Notes: generated by a model from the letters alone, not told the origin. Positions 45,153 to 56,405 are shown, counted from the first letter of the stretch. The stretch: DNA of 64,000 bases from Ponticoccus alexandrii (GCF_016806125.1 NZ_CP047169.1:1-64000), one strand, 5' to 3'. Made by a program: numbers and translations.

Positions 45153-46088
45153 ATGGCAATTCTTCTTGTTGCAGACCACGACAACGCGGCGCTTTCCGAA
45201 GCCACCGCAAAGGCCCTGACCGCCGCGCGCCAGATCGGCGGCGATGTCGATATCCTGATCGCGGGCAACGCCGCCGGCGCCGCCGCCGACGAGGCCGCGA
45301 AGCTCGCGGGCGTGCGCTCGGTTCTGTTGGTCGAGGCGGAGGCGCTGGAGCAGCGCCTTGCCGAGCCCGCCGCCGCGCTGATCGTGGCGCTGGCCGCTGA
45401 CTACGACACCATCGTCGCGCCTGCGACCTCCACCGGCAAGAACGTGTTGCCGCGTGTCGCGGCGTTGCTCGACGTGATGCAGATCTCGGAAGTAATCGAA
45501 GTTGTTGCCTCCGACACCTTCAAGCGCCCGATTTATGCGGGCAATGCCATCGAGGTGGTGCAGAGCGCCGAGGCCAAGAAGGTGCTGACCGTGCGCACCG
45601 CCGGGTTTGCTGCCGCAGAGGCAGCGTCTGCCGCCGCGCCGATCAAGCCGGTAGAGGCAGCGGGCGCGGATGCCGGCCTGTCGCGGTTCATCGAGAACAT
45701 CCTCTCGGTCAGCGAGCGCCCCGAGCTCAGCTCGGCCCGGATCATCGTGTCGGGTGGTCGCGCGCTTTGTTCGGAGGAGAAATTCCAGGCGGTGCTCAAC
45801 CCGGTCGCCGACAAGCTTGGCGCCGCTGTCGGGGCCTCGCGCGCGGCGGTCGATGCGGGTTTTGCTCCGAACGACGTTCAGGTCGGCCAGACCGGCAAGG
45901 TCGTGGCGCCGGATCTCTATGTCGCCTGCGGCATTTCGGGCGCGATCCAGCACCTTGCGGGGATGAAGGATTCCAAGGTGATCGTCGCGATCAACACCGA
46001 TGAAGAGGCGCCGATCTTCCAGGTCGCCGATTACGGGCTGGTCGGTGATCTTTTCGATGTTCTGCCGGAACTCGAAAGCCAGCTCTGA
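45153..46088 (+). CDS. etfA: Electron transfer flavoprotein alpha subunit
   Basis: A 311-aa ETF alpha subunit. The FAD-binding C-terminal domain is complete ([42 protein letters not shown], then [23 protein letters not shown]). The N-terminal half is Ala-rich ([22 protein letters not shown]). It lies 20 bp after etfB and 28 bp before folD. It is likely a dedicated ETF for N-demethylation, separate from the housekeeping fatty-acid ETF. Confidence 0.94.
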   Translation: MAILLVADHDNAALSEATAKALTAARQIGGDVDILIAGNAAGAAADEAAKLAGVRSVLLVEAEALEQRLAEPAAALIVALAADYDTIVAPATSTGKNVLPRVAALLDVMQISEVIEVVASDTFKRPIYAGNAIEVVQSAEAKKVLTVRTAGFAAAEAASAAAPIKPVEAAGADAGLSRFIENILSVSERPELSSARIIVSGGRALCSEEKFQAVLNPVADKLGAAVGASRAAVDAGFAPNDVQVGQTGKVVAPDLYVACGISGAIQHLAGMKDSKVIVAINTDEEAPIFQVADYGLVGDLFDVLPELESQL

Positions 46089-46116
46089 GCCCATACCCAG
46101 GACAGGGAGACAGCCC

Positions 46117-47001
46117 ATGACCGCGACCCTTATCGACGGGAAGGCCTATGCCGCCGGGCTTGGCGACCGGATCGCCGAAGGCTCTGCCGATTTCAGCACC
46201 GAGACCGGGCGCGCGCCCGGGCTTGCGGTGGTGCTGGTCGGCACCGATCCCGCCAGCGAGGTCTATGTGCGCAGCAAGGGCCGCATGGCCCGCAAGCTGG
46301 GCATGGAGAGTTTCGAGCATCTGATGCCCGTTGACACCACGCAGGAGGCGTTGCTTGCCCTGATCGCACGCCTGAACGCCGACGATGCGGTGGCCGGGAT
46401 TCTCGTGCAGCTTCCCCTGCCCCGTCATCTCGACAGCCTTGCGGTGGTCGAGGCCATCGACCCGGCCAAGGATGTCGACGGGCTGCACCCGCTGAACGCC
46501 GGCTATCTGGCCTCCGGCCTCCCGGGCCTGATCTCCTGCACGCCGCTTGGCTGCCTGATGCTGCTGAAATCGACGCTGGGCGATCTGTCGGGGATGGATG
46601 CCATTGTGGTCGGCCGCTCGATCCTTGTCGGCAAACCCATGGCGCAACTGCTGCTGGCCGAGAACTGCTCGGTCACGGTGGCACATTCGCGCACCCGCGA
46701 TCTGGCGCAAAAGGTGGGTCAGGCGGATATCGTGGTGGCAGCGGTCGGCGCCGCCGAGATGATCCGGGGCGACTGGATCAGGCCGGGCGCCACGGTGATC
46801 GACGTGGGCACCAGCCGGGTGATCCGCGATGGTGCGCAGCGTCTTGTGGGCGATGTCGACTTCGCCTCCGCCTCTGAACATGCGCGGGCGATCACGCCGG
46901 TGCCGGGCGGTGTCGGGCCGATGACCATCATGAGCCTGATGCACAATACTCTGCTTGCCGCCTTTCGCCGTGCCGGGCGCCCTGCGCCAAGCCTGTGGTA
47001 A
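46117..47001 (+). CDS. folD: Methylene-THF dehydrogenase / methenyl-THF cyclohydrolase
   Basis: A 294-aa bifunctional enzyme that converts 5,10-methylene-THF to 10-formyl-THF with NADP. Tyr50 and Lys54 in EVYVRSKGR match the catalytic pair of known FolD, and [53 protein letters not shown] and the C-terminal [16 protein letters not shown] are intact. The ATG at 46117 follows CAGGGAGA. Placed between etfA and the DMGDH-type gene, it would oxidise the methylene-THF formed during demethylation; PurU then releases formate. It is probably a pathway-specific paralogue of the housekeeping copy. Confidence 0.94.
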   Translation: MTATLIDGKAYAAGLGDRIAEGSADFSTETGRAPGLAVVLVGTDPASEVYVRSKGRMARKLGMESFEHLMPVDTTQEALLALIARLNADDAVAGILVQLPLPRHLDSLAVVEAIDPAKDVDGLHPLNAGYLASGLPGLISCTPLGCLMLLKSTLGDLSGMDAIVVGRSILVGKPMAQLLLAENCSVTVAHSRTRDLAQKVGQADIVVAAVGAAEMIRGDWIRPGATVIDVGTSRVIRDGAQRLVGDVDFASASEHARAITPVPGGVGPMTIMSLMHNTLLAAFRRAGRPAPSLW

Positions 47002-47121
47002 CCCGCCCCGCACTGCGCAATAGCGGTCGCTTTTTGCGCGGTGAATGCCGGATGGGCAGCAGTGTCTGTCCGGTTTCAGCTTACTCTGCATCCAAATATA
47101 CCCGAACAAGTGGAATCACCC

Positions 47122-49683
47122 ATGTCCTCGTTTCCTGAACGCGCCAATGTTGTCATCGTCGGCCTCGGCGGCATCGTCGGCGCCACCGTCGCCCACCACC
47201 TGATCGAACGCGGTTGGGACGACATCGTCGGCATCGACAAATCCGCCATCCCGACTGACATCGGCTCGACCGGCCACGCGTCGGACTTCTGCTATGTCAC
47301 CGCGCATGACCAACTGACCACGTGGACCTCGACCTACTCGGTCGATTTCTATGAGAAGCTGGGCCATTACAGCCGCATCGGCGGGATCGAGGTTGCTCGT
47401 GTCGGTGACGACGGGCGTCTGGAAGAGCTCAAACGCCGCTGCGACTCGGGCCGCGCCTTCGGCACCCGCGTGAAGATGATCAGCGCCTCCGAAGCCAAGG
47501 AGAAGTTCCCGCTTCTCGAGGAAGACCAGATCCAAGGCGCGATGTGGGACCCGGATGCGGGCCTTGTGGTGCCGCGCTCGCAGACCGTCGCGGGCAAGCT
47601 GGTCGATGCCGGCGAAAAGGCCGGCAAGCTGCGGGCCTTCGCCAATACCCCGGCGCTGGCGCTGATCCAGGAGAACGGCCGCGTGGTGGGCGTGAAGACC
47701 CATCGCGGCACCATCATGTCGGATCATGTTATCGTTTGTGCCGGCCTCTGGGGCCGCCTGATCGCCGACATGGTGGGCGAAGACCTGCCGGTGATGCCGG
47801 TCGACCACCCCCTGACCTTCTTCGGTCCCTATGACGAATTTGCGGGCACCGGCCTGGAGATCGGCCGTCCGCTGCTGCGCGACCAGGGCAACTCGGCCTA
47901 TATGCGTGATACCGGCGATCCCAGCACCACCGAGGGTGGTCAGCTGGAGTGGGGCTACTACTACGAGAAAGAGCCGCGCATGGTCCACCCGCGCGACATT
48001 CTCGAAAAGGCTCAGGCCCGCCTCGGGCCGTCGATGCGGGATCTGTCTCTGGAAGACGTGATCGAACCGCTCGAGCGTGCGATGGAGCTGACCCCGATCC
48101 TGGCCGAGCTGGGCTTTAACGAAAGCCATTCGTTCAATGGCCTGCTTCAGACCACCACCGATGGCGGCCCCTCGATGGGGGAAAGTCGCAAGGTGCGCGG
48201 GCTGTGGTACGCGGTGGCGATCTGGGTCAAGGATGCGCCGGGCATGGCCAAGCTGCTTGCCGACTGGATGACCGACGGGCGCACCCATATCGACCATCAC
48301 GGCATCGACTACGCGCGTTTCCAGGACTACCAGCTGACCGAAGAATTTATCTCGGGCCGCTGCGAGGAAACCGCCAAGAAGATCTACAACCCGCCGGTTC
48401 ACCCGCGCGAGCCCTTCGCCAACGCGCGTGGCATCCGTCGCTCGCCCTTCTACGAGCGCGAAGTCGAGTTGGGCGGCTATTTCATGGAGCTTGGCGGCTG
48501 GGAACGGGCACATGGCTACGCGGCCAACGAGCATCTTCTGGAGAAATACGCCGACCAGGTGCCGCTGCGCGAGAACGAGTGGGACAACCGCCATTTCTGG
48601 CGCGTGTCCAATGCCGAGCAGCTGGAGATGAGTGCTGATTGCGGCATCATCAACCTCTCGCATTTCCACATGACCGACATCTCGGGCCCCGATCACGTCG
48701 ATCTGCTGGAATATCTCTGCGCTGCGAAGATCGGTGGCGACAACAACGTCGGCAAGGGCATCTACACCCACATGCTCGACGATGAGGGCAATGTCCGCGC
48801 CGACTTTACCGTGTTCCGCATGGCCGACCGCTGCCGTCTGGTGAACGGTGCCGATGCCGGCCCGCGCGACCTGACCTACATGAAGCGGATAGCGCAGGAC
48901 AAAGGCTTCGATGTCACCATCGAGGACGTGACCGAGGCCTTCACCACCATTGGCATCTGGGGTCCGAACGCCCGCGAGAACCTCAAGAAAGTGGTCGCGG
49001 ACCCGGACATGCTGGAGAAGGAAAACTTCCCCTTCGCGGCAATCAAGACCATCGAGATTGCCGGCAAGAAGGTCTCGGCCTTCCGCATCTCCTATGTCGG
49101 GGAACAGGGCTGGGAGCTGCACATGGCCTATGAGGACGGTCTGGCCGTCTGGGATGCGCTGCGCGGTGCCGGTGTGATGGCGGTGGGTGTCGAAACCTAT
49201 GCCAACTCGCGGCGTCTGGAGAAGTCCCTGCGCCTTCAGAACGCCGATCTGCACACCGAGTACAACCTGTACGAGGCCGATCTGGCGCGTCCGAAGGTCA
49301 AGGAGGCGGATTTCCGCGGCAAGGAGAAGCATCTCGAATATCGTGCCCGCGAACATCAGCCCGCGATGCTCTGCACGCTGGTGATGACCGACAACACCGA
49401 TAGCAAGGGTGTGGCACGCTATCCGGTGAACACCATGCCGGTCATGGATCCCGAGACCGGCGAGGTGCTGGTCGATGCGCTTGGCCGCCGGTCCTTCACT
49501 TCCAGCCAGGCCTATGGGCCGACTGTCGGCCAGAACATCATGCTCGCCTACCTGCCCTGGGAGTACTGCCAAGTCGGGCGCAAGCTGAACGTCACCTATT
49601 TCGACGAGCTCTACCCGGTCGAGGTCGCAGGGGTGGGCTATGCGCCGCTCTACGATCCGGAGAACCTCAAGCCGCGTAGCTGA
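47122..49683 (+). CDS. Dimethylglycine dehydrogenase-like flavoprotein (DAO-GcvT fusion)
   Basis: An 853-aa protein. The N-terminal half is an FAD-dependent amine oxidase domain (NVVIVGLGGIVGATVAHHLIERGW at 9-32; His52 in GSTGHASDF lies where mammalian DMGDH attaches FAD covalently). The second half is a GcvT aminomethyltransferase domain (LSHFHMTDISGPDHVDLLEYLCAAKIGG, then GEQGWELHMAYEDGLAVWDAL). It likely oxidises dimethylglycine to sarcosine, gives methylene-THF, and passes electrons to the EtfBA encoded upstream. Pseudomonas uses the unrelated-layout DgcAB here. Other GcvT-fusion demethylases act on different N-methyl amino acids, so the substrate is inferred from the cluster. A strong terminator follows. 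Confidence 0.82.
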   Translation: MSSFPERANVVIVGLGGIVGATVAHHLIERGWDDIVGIDKSAIPTDIGSTGHASDFCYVTAHDQLTTWTSTYSVDFYEKLGHYSRIGGIEVARVGDDGRLEELKRRCDSGRAFGTRVKMISASEAKEKFPLLEEDQIQGAMWDPDAGLVVPRSQTVAGKLVDAGEKAGKLRAFANTPALALIQENGRVVGVKTHRGTIMSDHVIVCAGLWGRLIADMVGEDLPVMPVDHPLTFFGPYDEFAGTGLEIGRPLLRDQGNSAYMRDTGDPSTTEGGQLEWGYYYEKEPRMVHPRDILEKAQARLGPSMRDLSLEDVIEPLERAMELTPILAELGFNESHSFNGLLQTTTDGGPSMGESRKVRGLWYAVAIWVKDAPGMAKLLADWMTDGRTHIDHHGIDYARFQDYQLTEEFISGRCEETAKKIYNPPVHPREPFANARGIRRSPFYEREVELGGYFMELGGWERAHGYAANEHLLEKYADQVPLRENEWDNRHFWRVSNAEQLEMSADCGIINLSHFHMTDISGPDHVDLLEYLCAAKIGGDNNVGKGIYTHMLDDEGNVRADFTVFRMADRCRLVNGADAGPRDLTYMKRIAQDKGFDVTIEDVTEAFTTIGIWGPNARENLKKVVADPDMLEKENFPFAAIKTIEIAGKKVSAFRISYVGEQGWELHMAYEDGLAVWDALRGAGVMAVGVETYANSRRLEKSLRLQNADLHTEYNLYEADLARPKVKEADFRGKEKHLEYRAREHQPAMLCTLVMTDNTDSKGVARYPVNTMPVMDPETGEVLVDALGRRSFTSSQAYGPTVGQNIMLAYLPWEYCQVGRKLNVTYFDELYPVEVAGVGYAPLYDPENLKPRS

Positions 49684-49712
49684 CGCCGGGTCGGTATAGA
49701 TAGACTCAAGCA

Positions 49713-49741
49713 ACTCCGGCGGAAATCCGCCGGAGTTTTTT
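49713..49741 (+). terminator. Rho-independent terminator after the etf-folD-DMGDH operon
   Basis: A perfect 11-bp inverted repeat, ACTCCGGCGGA (49713-49723) and TCCGCCGGAGT (49726-49736), followed by a run of six T (49736-49741), 30 bp after the stop. This is the best terminator in the window. Confidence 0.92.
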
Positions 49742-49946
49742 GGCTGGGATCAAAGTCGGGCGGCTTGTGCGGGCAGCGTATTGACGCAGGGTCAATTGTG
49801 ACGCCTGGGCACCATCGCGCAGTGCGCCCAGATAGGCGCCGCGCGTTGTCCGGTCAGCGCAGGTCAGACCGGACAGGGCGGGCCCCTTTGCGATCCGGTG
49901 ATCGGTTTGGGCCTGCACGGCCCGACGCGCGGCTGCACGGTCGCGG

Positions 49947-50831
49947 TTAAAGCGGCGTCTCCTGCTCGGCCAGCCAGTCCGCGAATAGACGGGCATTGGC
50001 CGACGCGCGGCCGTGAATGCGCAGGTAGAACGGGTGCGGCGAGTCCATCGCGCCCGGCACCAGCTGCACCAGCCGCCCGCTATCGGCATAGCCGCCCAAC
50101 AGCCCCTCCCATCCCAACACCGCGCCGATGTGATCCTCGGCCGCCTTCAACGAGATCAGATAATTGTTGAGATAGAAGCCCGGCCCCTTCGGTGCGGGCC
50201 GACCCAGGGTCGAGAACCATTCAGGCCATTCCGTCCAGGCGTTCGCCCCAGATTGCGTGTGAATCAAGGGCACATCCAGCAGATCTGTGATTTCGTGGAT
50301 GCCGTAAGCCTCGGCAAATTGCCGGGTTCCCAGCGCCAGAATGCGGTCGCGGAACAGCACCCGCGTCTCGTCTTCTTCCTGCTCCGGGTCGCCGTAGTGG
50401 ATGCTCAGATCGACGCCGGGCGCGCGACCGTAATCCTCGATCATCTGCGAGATGGCGACGCCCGGATGTGCCTTCCAGAAGGCGGCGAGACGGGGTGTCA
50501 GCCAAAGGCCGCTCATCGCCGTGGTGGCGGCAATCGACACGCCGCTGCGGTCATGGCGACTGCGGATCCGGGCCACGCTTTCCGAGATACCCTCGAAGCC
50601 ACGTTGCAGCGCCACGAACAGCAGCGCCCCCGCTTCGGTCAGTTCCACACCCCGGTAATGGCGTGTGAAAACCGGCTGTCCAAGCTCCTCCTCCAGCGCC
50701 TTGATTCGATGGCTGACCGCCGCCGGGGTCACGTTCATCTCGGCGGCGGCCTGCTTGAAGCTTAAATTTCGGGCAGCGGCTTCAAAACAGGCGAGATCGC
50801 CAAGCGAAGGCAAATTATAGGGTTTCGGCAT
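49947..50831 (-). CDS. LysR-family regulator divergent from gbcAB
   Basis: A 294-aa LysR-type regulator. The N-terminal winged helix is at about 8-66 (LACFEAAARNLSFKQAAAEMNVTPAAVSHRIKALEEELG), followed by the periplasmic-binding-like effector domain (VSIAATTAMSGLWLTPRLAAFWKAHPG). It is most like the GcvA branch, whose members often control amino-acid or beta-lactamase genes. It is divergent from gbcA with 157 bp between starts, so it probably controls gbcAB. The interval 49742-49946 downstream of its stop shows no gene. Confidence 0.87.
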   Translation of the reverse strand: MPKPYNLPSLGDLACFEAAARNLSFKQAAAEMNVTPAAVSHRIKALEEELGQPVFTRHYRGVELTEAGALLFVALQRGFEGISESVARIRSRHDRSGVSIAATTAMSGLWLTPRLAAFWKAHPGVAISQMIEDYGRAPGVDLSIHYGDPEQEEDETRVLFRDRILALGTRQFAEAYGIHEITDLLDVPLIHTQSGANAWTEWPEWFSTLGRPAPKGPGFYLNNYLISLKAAEDHIGAVLGWEGLLGGYADSGRLVQLVPGAMDSPHPFYLRIHGRASANARLFADWLAEQETPL

Positions 50832-50857
50832 CTGCGGTCGCTTTCTGGCAAGGCGTG

Positions 50858-50879
50858 TCGCGAATGGAATATAACGCGA
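50858..50879. promoter_or_regulatory. Inverted repeat in the LysR/gbcA intergenic region
   Basis: TCGCG (50858-50862), 12 bp, CGCGA (50875-50879), within an AT-rich stretch 27 bp from the LysR start and about 110 bp from the gbcA start. The dyad and location fit a LysR-type site, but the arms are short. Confidence 0.3.
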
Positions 50880-50898
50880 AAGAATTTACCCAGGCTAA

Positions 50899-52227
<1,329 letters not shown>

Positions 52228-52233
52228 ATCGGT

Positions 52234-53316
52234 ATGGCCAAGACCAAGGCAAGCGCCGCCGGAAGCTGGACCGACGACGAGGCGCTGGAGTGCGTCTCGA
52301 TTCTTCCGGAATCGCCGAACGTGGTCACGGTCTGCTTTCAGGCCCCTTCGGGCCGCCCCTTCAACTTTCAGGCCGGGCAGTTCCTCACGCTTGAACTGCC
52401 CGTGCCCGGCGGACCACTCTACCGGACCTTCACGATCTCCTCGGCACCGTCGCGGCCACAATCGCTGACCATCACCATGAAGGCGCAGGCCAGCTCGATC
52501 GGCGTGCGCTGGATCATCGACAACCTGCGCCCGGGCATGACGCTCAAGGCGACCGGTCCGGCGGGGCGGTTCACCTCGGTCGAGTATCCGGCAAAGAAAT
52601 ATCTTTTCATTTCAGCTGGTTCCGGCATCACCCCGATGATGTCGATGACGACCGAGATCTACGATCTTGGCCGCCACTGCGACATTGTTTTCGTGAACTG
52701 CGCGCCCCGTCCGTCCGAGATCATCTTCAAGCGCCGGCTTGAGCATATGGCGACGCGGATCGAGGGACTGGACCTGAAATGGGTCGTGCAGGAATCGGAC
52801 CCCTATTCACCCTGGACCGGCTATAAGGGCACGTTCAACCAGCTGATGCTGGGCCTGATGGCGCCGGACTATCTGGAACGCGAAGTGTTCTGCTGCGGTC
52901 CCGAGGGCTTCATGCTGGCGGTGCGCGAGGCTCTGGCGGGTCTTGGCTTCGACATGGACCACTACCATCAGGAGAGCTTTCACGCGCCGGGCACGCCCGG
53001 GCCCGAGTTGGTCGAGGTGGAGCTGCCGGACGATGATCTGCCCGAAGACAACGTCATGGCGGAAATCGTCTTCGACATCTCCGGGATCAGCCAGTCTTGC
53101 CCCGAGACCGAGACGGTGCTGGCGGTGGCCCGCAATGCCGGGATCGCCATCCCGTCGGGCTGTACCTTCGGTGTCTGCGGGACCTGCAAGACCAAGAAGC
53201 TGTCGGGCGACGTTCATATGGTGCACAACGGCGGCATCACCGACGAGGAGATCGAGGAAGGCTATATCCTGGCTTGCTGTTCGAATCCGCGCGGCAAGGT
53301 CACGCTCGACCTCTGA
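52234..53316 (+). CDS. gbcB: Glycine betaine demethylase, ferredoxin-reductase subunit
   Basis: A 360-aa electron-transfer protein. The N-terminal FAD-binding domain carries PVPGGPLYRTFTISSAPSRP, the NAD(P)H domain has FISAGSGITPMMSM and VFCCGPEGFMLAVREAL, and a C-terminal plant-type 2Fe-2S ferredoxin domain has Cys310, Cys315, Cys318 and Cys348 (CTFGVCGTC...ACC). It passes electrons from NAD(P)H to the Rieske centre of GbcA. It is co-transcribed with gbcA and closed by a strong bidirectional terminator 39 bp downstream. Confidence 0.9.
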   Translation: MAKTKASAAGSWTDDEALECVSILPESPNVVTVCFQAPSGRPFNFQAGQFLTLELPVPGGPLYRTFTISSAPSRPQSLTITMKAQASSIGVRWIIDNLRPGMTLKATGPAGRFTSVEYPAKKYLFISAGSGITPMMSMTTEIYDLGRHCDIVFVNCAPRPSEIIFKRRLEHMATRIEGLDLKWVVQESDPYSPWTGYKGTFNQLMLGLMAPDYLEREVFCCGPEGFMLAVREALAGLGFDMDHYHQESFHAPGTPGPELVEVELPDDDLPEDNVMAEIVFDISGISQSCPETETVLAVARNAGIAIPSGCTFGVCGTCKTKKLSGDVHMVHNGGITDEEIEEGYILACCSNPRGKVTLDL

Positions 53317-53355
53317 CAGTCGGATAGCACGGCGCGGACAGCCCGTGCCGCAAGG

Positions 53356-53384
53356 AAAAAGGCCGGACTGGATCCGGCCTTTTT
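53356..53384. terminator. Bidirectional Rho-independent terminator
   Basis: A 12-bp perfect inverted repeat, AAAAAGGCCGGA (53356-53367) and TCCGGCCTTTTT (53373-53384), with a 5-nt loop. It gives a T-run on both strands and separates gbcAB from the convergent TRAP operon. Confidence 0.88.
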
Positions 53385-53429
53385 CGGTTTCTCGGGCCGC
53401 GCCTTGCGGGCGGGCGGTCGCAGTCGGGC

Positions 53430-54743
53430 TCATCTGCCGTAGAGCAGGTCCGGAAGCCAGAGCGCCAGCTGCGGGAAGGCGACAAGCAAAAGCACCGCCA
53501 GGCCGAAGAGCAGAAAGAACGGCACCGAGGCTCGCGCCACCCGCCCCAGCGGCCAGCCGGTCAGCCCCTGCAACACGAAGAGGTTGATCCCCACCGGCGG
53601 CGTCAGCAACCCGATCTCGACCATCAGCACCAGGAAGACGCCGAACCAGACCGGATCGTAGCCTGCAGCCGTCGCCAGCGGCAGGGTCATCGGCAGGGTC
53701 ATGACGATGATCGCCACCCCGTCCACGAAGATGCCCAGCAGCAGGTAGAACAACGCCAGAAGCGCGATCAGCGCCAGCGGATCCAGGTTCATCGCGCCGA
53801 TGGCGGCGCCAAGCTCCTGCGGCAGGTGCAGATAGCCCAGCGTGGTTGCCAGTAGCGAGGCCGAGATCAGGATGATGCAGACCATGGTGCTGGTCTTCAC
53901 GGTTCCCAGCAGGCTGGCGCGGATCAGTTCCCAGCGCAACTCTCCCAGCAACAGGAGCAGGACGAAGGCCGCCAGGACGCCCACCGCTGCCGCTTCGGAC
54001 GGGGTCGCCACGCCGGAATAGATCGCGCCCAGCACGATCCCCATCAGCGCGACCACCGGCAACAGGTCCATGGCCGCCCGGGCGTAGTCGCGCAGCACGA
54101 AACGCTGGTGCCCGGCGGGGGCGACGTCAGGGCGGATCAGCGCCATCAGCATGATAAAGGCGGAATACAGCCCCGCGACCACCAGCCCCGGCAGCACGCC
54201 CGCGGCGAACAGCCGGCTGACCGAGACCTCGGCCAGAATGCCGTAGATAATCATCGCGATCGACGGCGGCAGCAGCAACCCGAGGCTGCCCGCCCCGGCC
54301 AGAGAGCCGACGGCGAGGCTTTCACTATAGCCGCGTGCGACAAGCTCTTTCGAGGTGATCTTGCCCACCGTCGCGGTGGTTGCCGCCGAGGAACCGCTGA
54401 CCGCAGCAAACAGCGTGCATCCCAGAACATTGGTGTGCAGGAGCCGTCCGGGGACGCGGTCGACAAAGGGGGCAAGCCCTTTGAACAGCCGCGCCGAGAC
54501 CGAAGAGCGAAAGATCAGTTCGGCCACCCAGATGAACAGCGGCACGGCCGCCAGTTCCCATGTCGAGGCGCTGCGATAGGTGATCGAGCCCGCGATGGAA
54601 AACACCCGGGTAAGCGGCATTCCCACAAGGAAATGCAGCCCGGCGAACGAGACGAGCAACAGCCCGGCAAAGATCCACACGCCGCTGCCCAGCGTCACCA
54701 CCAGCATCGCGATCAGCGCCAGTCCGGCGAAAAGCGGGTCCAT
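53430..54743 (-). CDS. TRAP transporter large membrane subunit (DctM)
   Basis: A 437-aa DctM-family permease with about twelve hydrophobic spans (MDPLFAGLALIAMLVVTLGSGVWIFAGL first). The conserved GSSAATTATVGKITSKELVARGYS and LLLPPSIAMIIYGILAEVSVSRLFAAGVLPGL motifs are present, as is LLTPPVGINLFVLQ near the C-terminus. It is the sodium-coupled transport channel of the DctPQM system and the last gene of the minus-strand transport operon, 21 bp after dctQ. Confidence 0.93.
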   Translation of the reverse strand: MDPLFAGLALIAMLVVTLGSGVWIFAGLLLVSFAGLHFLVGMPLTRVFSIAGSITYRSASTWELAAVPLFIWVAELIFRSSVSARLFKGLAPFVDRVPGRLLHTNVLGCTLFAAVSGSSAATTATVGKITSKELVARGYSESLAVGSLAGAGSLGLLLPPSIAMIIYGILAEVSVSRLFAAGVLPGLVVAGLYSAFIMLMALIRPDVAPAGHQRFVLRDYARAAMDLLPVVALMGIVLGAIYSGVATPSEAAAVGVLAAFVLLLLLGELRWELIRASLLGTVKTSTMVCIILISASLLATTLGYLHLPQELGAAIGAMNLDPLALIALLALFYLLLGIFVDGVAIIVMTLPMTLPLATAAGYDPVWFGVFLVLMVEIGLLTPPVGINLFVLQGLTGWPLGRVARASVPFFLLFGLAVLLLVAFPQLALWLPDLLYGR

Positions 54744-54764
54744 ATCTTCCCTTTCTGCCTGTCT

Positions 54765-55343
54765 TTACAGGTCGTTCTGAAGCGGATCGGCATTGCCCGG
54801 GGGGACGGGCCCCGGCAGATCGAGGATCTGGCGCAGGATCCAGGCAAGGATCTGGAGGCTGAAGATCGCAAGGCCGGTCGCGCAGACCGCCTCGGGGATC
54901 CAGAGCGGGATTTCGGCGATCGAGCTGGAGGTGCGACCACGTTCGAAGCTGCGCATCGCGGTCTTGGCGATCGCCCAGGCGATCTGCGTTGTCACCGCAA
55001 GCGTGGCCAGCCCGCAACACGTCTCGAGCACGCGGCGCGTCCGGCCCGACAACCGGTCGACCAGAAGCCCGACGCGCACCAGCGCGGAATGTTCGAACGC
55101 ATAGCCCAGTGACAGGAAGGTGGCGCCCGCGATGGCATAGCCTACCATCTCGTCAAGGACAAAGGTCGAGCGATCGACCATGCGCAGGCCGATCTCCAGC
55201 AGGATGTGCAGCACCATGCCGACGACCAACAGCGCCGCCACCACGGCGGCGGCCCGTGACAGGGCAAAGACGCCGCGCTGAAAGAGCATCGCCGGCCGGG
55301 TCTGGCCGGCGATGTCCTGGATGTCGGAGAGGCCCGTCGTCAT
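54765..55343 (-). CDS. TRAP transporter small membrane subunit (DctQ)
   Basis: A 192-aa DctQ subunit with four hydrophobic segments (RAAAVVAALLVVGMVLHILLEIGLRMV, VGYAIAGATFLSLGYAF, and two more). I choose the ATG at 55343 (MTTGLSDIQDIAG), which overlaps the dctP stop by 4 bp; the longer frame runs 22 residues into dctP. It bridges the periplasmic binding protein and DctM. Confidence 0.85.
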   Translation of the reverse strand: MTTGLSDIQDIAGQTRPAMLFQRGVFALSRAAAVVAALLVVGMVLHILLEIGLRMVDRSTFVLDEMVGYAIAGATFLSLGYAFEHSALVRVGLLVDRLSGRTRRVLETCCGLATLAVTTQIAWAIAKTAMRSFERGRTSSSIAEIPLWIPEAVCATGLAIFSLQILAWILRQILDLPGPVPPGNADPLQNDL

Positions 55344-56335
55344 TCGGCCCGCTGCTCCTCGAAGGCCGCGAGGATCGAGTTCGCATCCTCGCCCATCTTC
55401 TCTTTCCACTCCTCAAGCGCCGGTTTCGCGGCCTCGGTCAGCTTGGCGATATAGGCGGGATCGACGTCGGTCACGATGGTCATGCCGCGGCTTTCCATCT
55501 CGGCATAGTTCTGCGCCACGCGGTCCTCGAGCAGGCCCCAGCCGAAATCCTCGGCTTTGGCGGCGGCCTCGGCGACCCAGGCTTTCTGTTCGTCGGACAG
55601 TGCCTCATAGACATCGCGGTTCAGGTGCACGAATTGCAGCGGCATCGCATAGTTCACTTCGGTGAAATGCGATTGCTGTTCCCAGAGTTGCGCCGCCGAG
55701 CCGCCATCGGCAGAGGTCAGAACCGCGTCGATGGCACCGGTGGACAGCTGCGGCACGGTATCGGCCCAGCTCAGCTGAACCGGGATCGCGGGCGTGTTGC
55801 CGAAGGTGATGGTGCCGTTGGCATCATAGGTGCGCAGTTTCACCCCATCGAGCGCCTCGAGGCTGTCGAGCGGTTTGTTGCCCCAAAGCCCGCTCGGCGG
55901 CCAGGGTGTTGCGAACAGCAGCACCTGGTTATCGGCGGCCAGCACCGCCTCGTAATAAGGCTTGGCGATCTCGTAGAGCTGGCGCTCTTCCTCGGGGGTA
56001 GTCACAAGGAAGGGGATCGAGGAAAGGATAAAGACCGGGTCGATGCCCGACCAGGGCGTCGCGAAGGAGGAGGCGAGATCGAGCGCGCCGTCGCCCACCG
56101 CGTCATACTGGTCGATGGATTTGTATCCCAGGGCCGCACCATGGTGCGCGGTCACCACCATGTCGTCGCCCGAGACCTCTTTCAGCGCGTCGATGAAGGT
56201 ATCGGCGGATTGCGCATGGACTGAGTTCGGTGGGTATTCATTGGCCAGATCCCAGGTGACGGATTGCGCCCAGGCAGGTTGAGCGGCAGCGGCAAGCGCC
56301 CCGACAATCAGCGGTGTGGTCAGTGTCTTGAGCAT
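55340..56335 (-). CDS. TRAP transporter substrate-binding protein (DctP)
   Basis: A 331-aa periplasmic binding protein. A signal peptide (MLKTLTTPLIVGALAAAAQPAWAQ) is followed by SVTWDLANEYPPNSVHAQSADTFIDALKEVSG, the usual DctP/TeaA beginning, and DAVLTSADGGSAAQLWEQQSHFTEVNYAMPLQF in the ligand-binding lobe. The ligand is not readable from sequence; the neighbours (hydantoinase genes, amine catabolism) suggest a hydantoin, N-carbamoyl or N-methyl amino acid. It starts 70 bp after the hyuB stop, so it may belong to the hyuAB transcript. Confidence 0.88.
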   Translation of the reverse strand: MLKTLTTPLIVGALAAAAQPAWAQSVTWDLANEYPPNSVHAQSADTFIDALKEVSGDDMVVTAHHGAALGYKSIDQYDAVGDGALDLASSFATPWSGIDPVFILSSIPFLVTTPEEERQLYEIAKPYYEAVLAADNQVLLFATPWPPSGLWGNKPLDSLEALDGVKLRTYDANGTITFGNTPAIPVQLSWADTVPQLSTGAIDAVLTSADGGSAAQLWEQQSHFTEVNYAMPLQFVHLNRDVYEALSDEQKAWVAEAAAKAEDFGWGLLEDRVAQNYAEMESRGMTIVTDVDPAYIAKLTEAAKPALEEWKEKMGEDANSILAAFEEQRAE

Positions 56336-56405
56336 GTTCTGATATCCCTGTTGCTATGGTTGTCTTTTTTGAGGGCTGGGCGGCGGGGGCCGCCCCGGCC
56401 CGATC

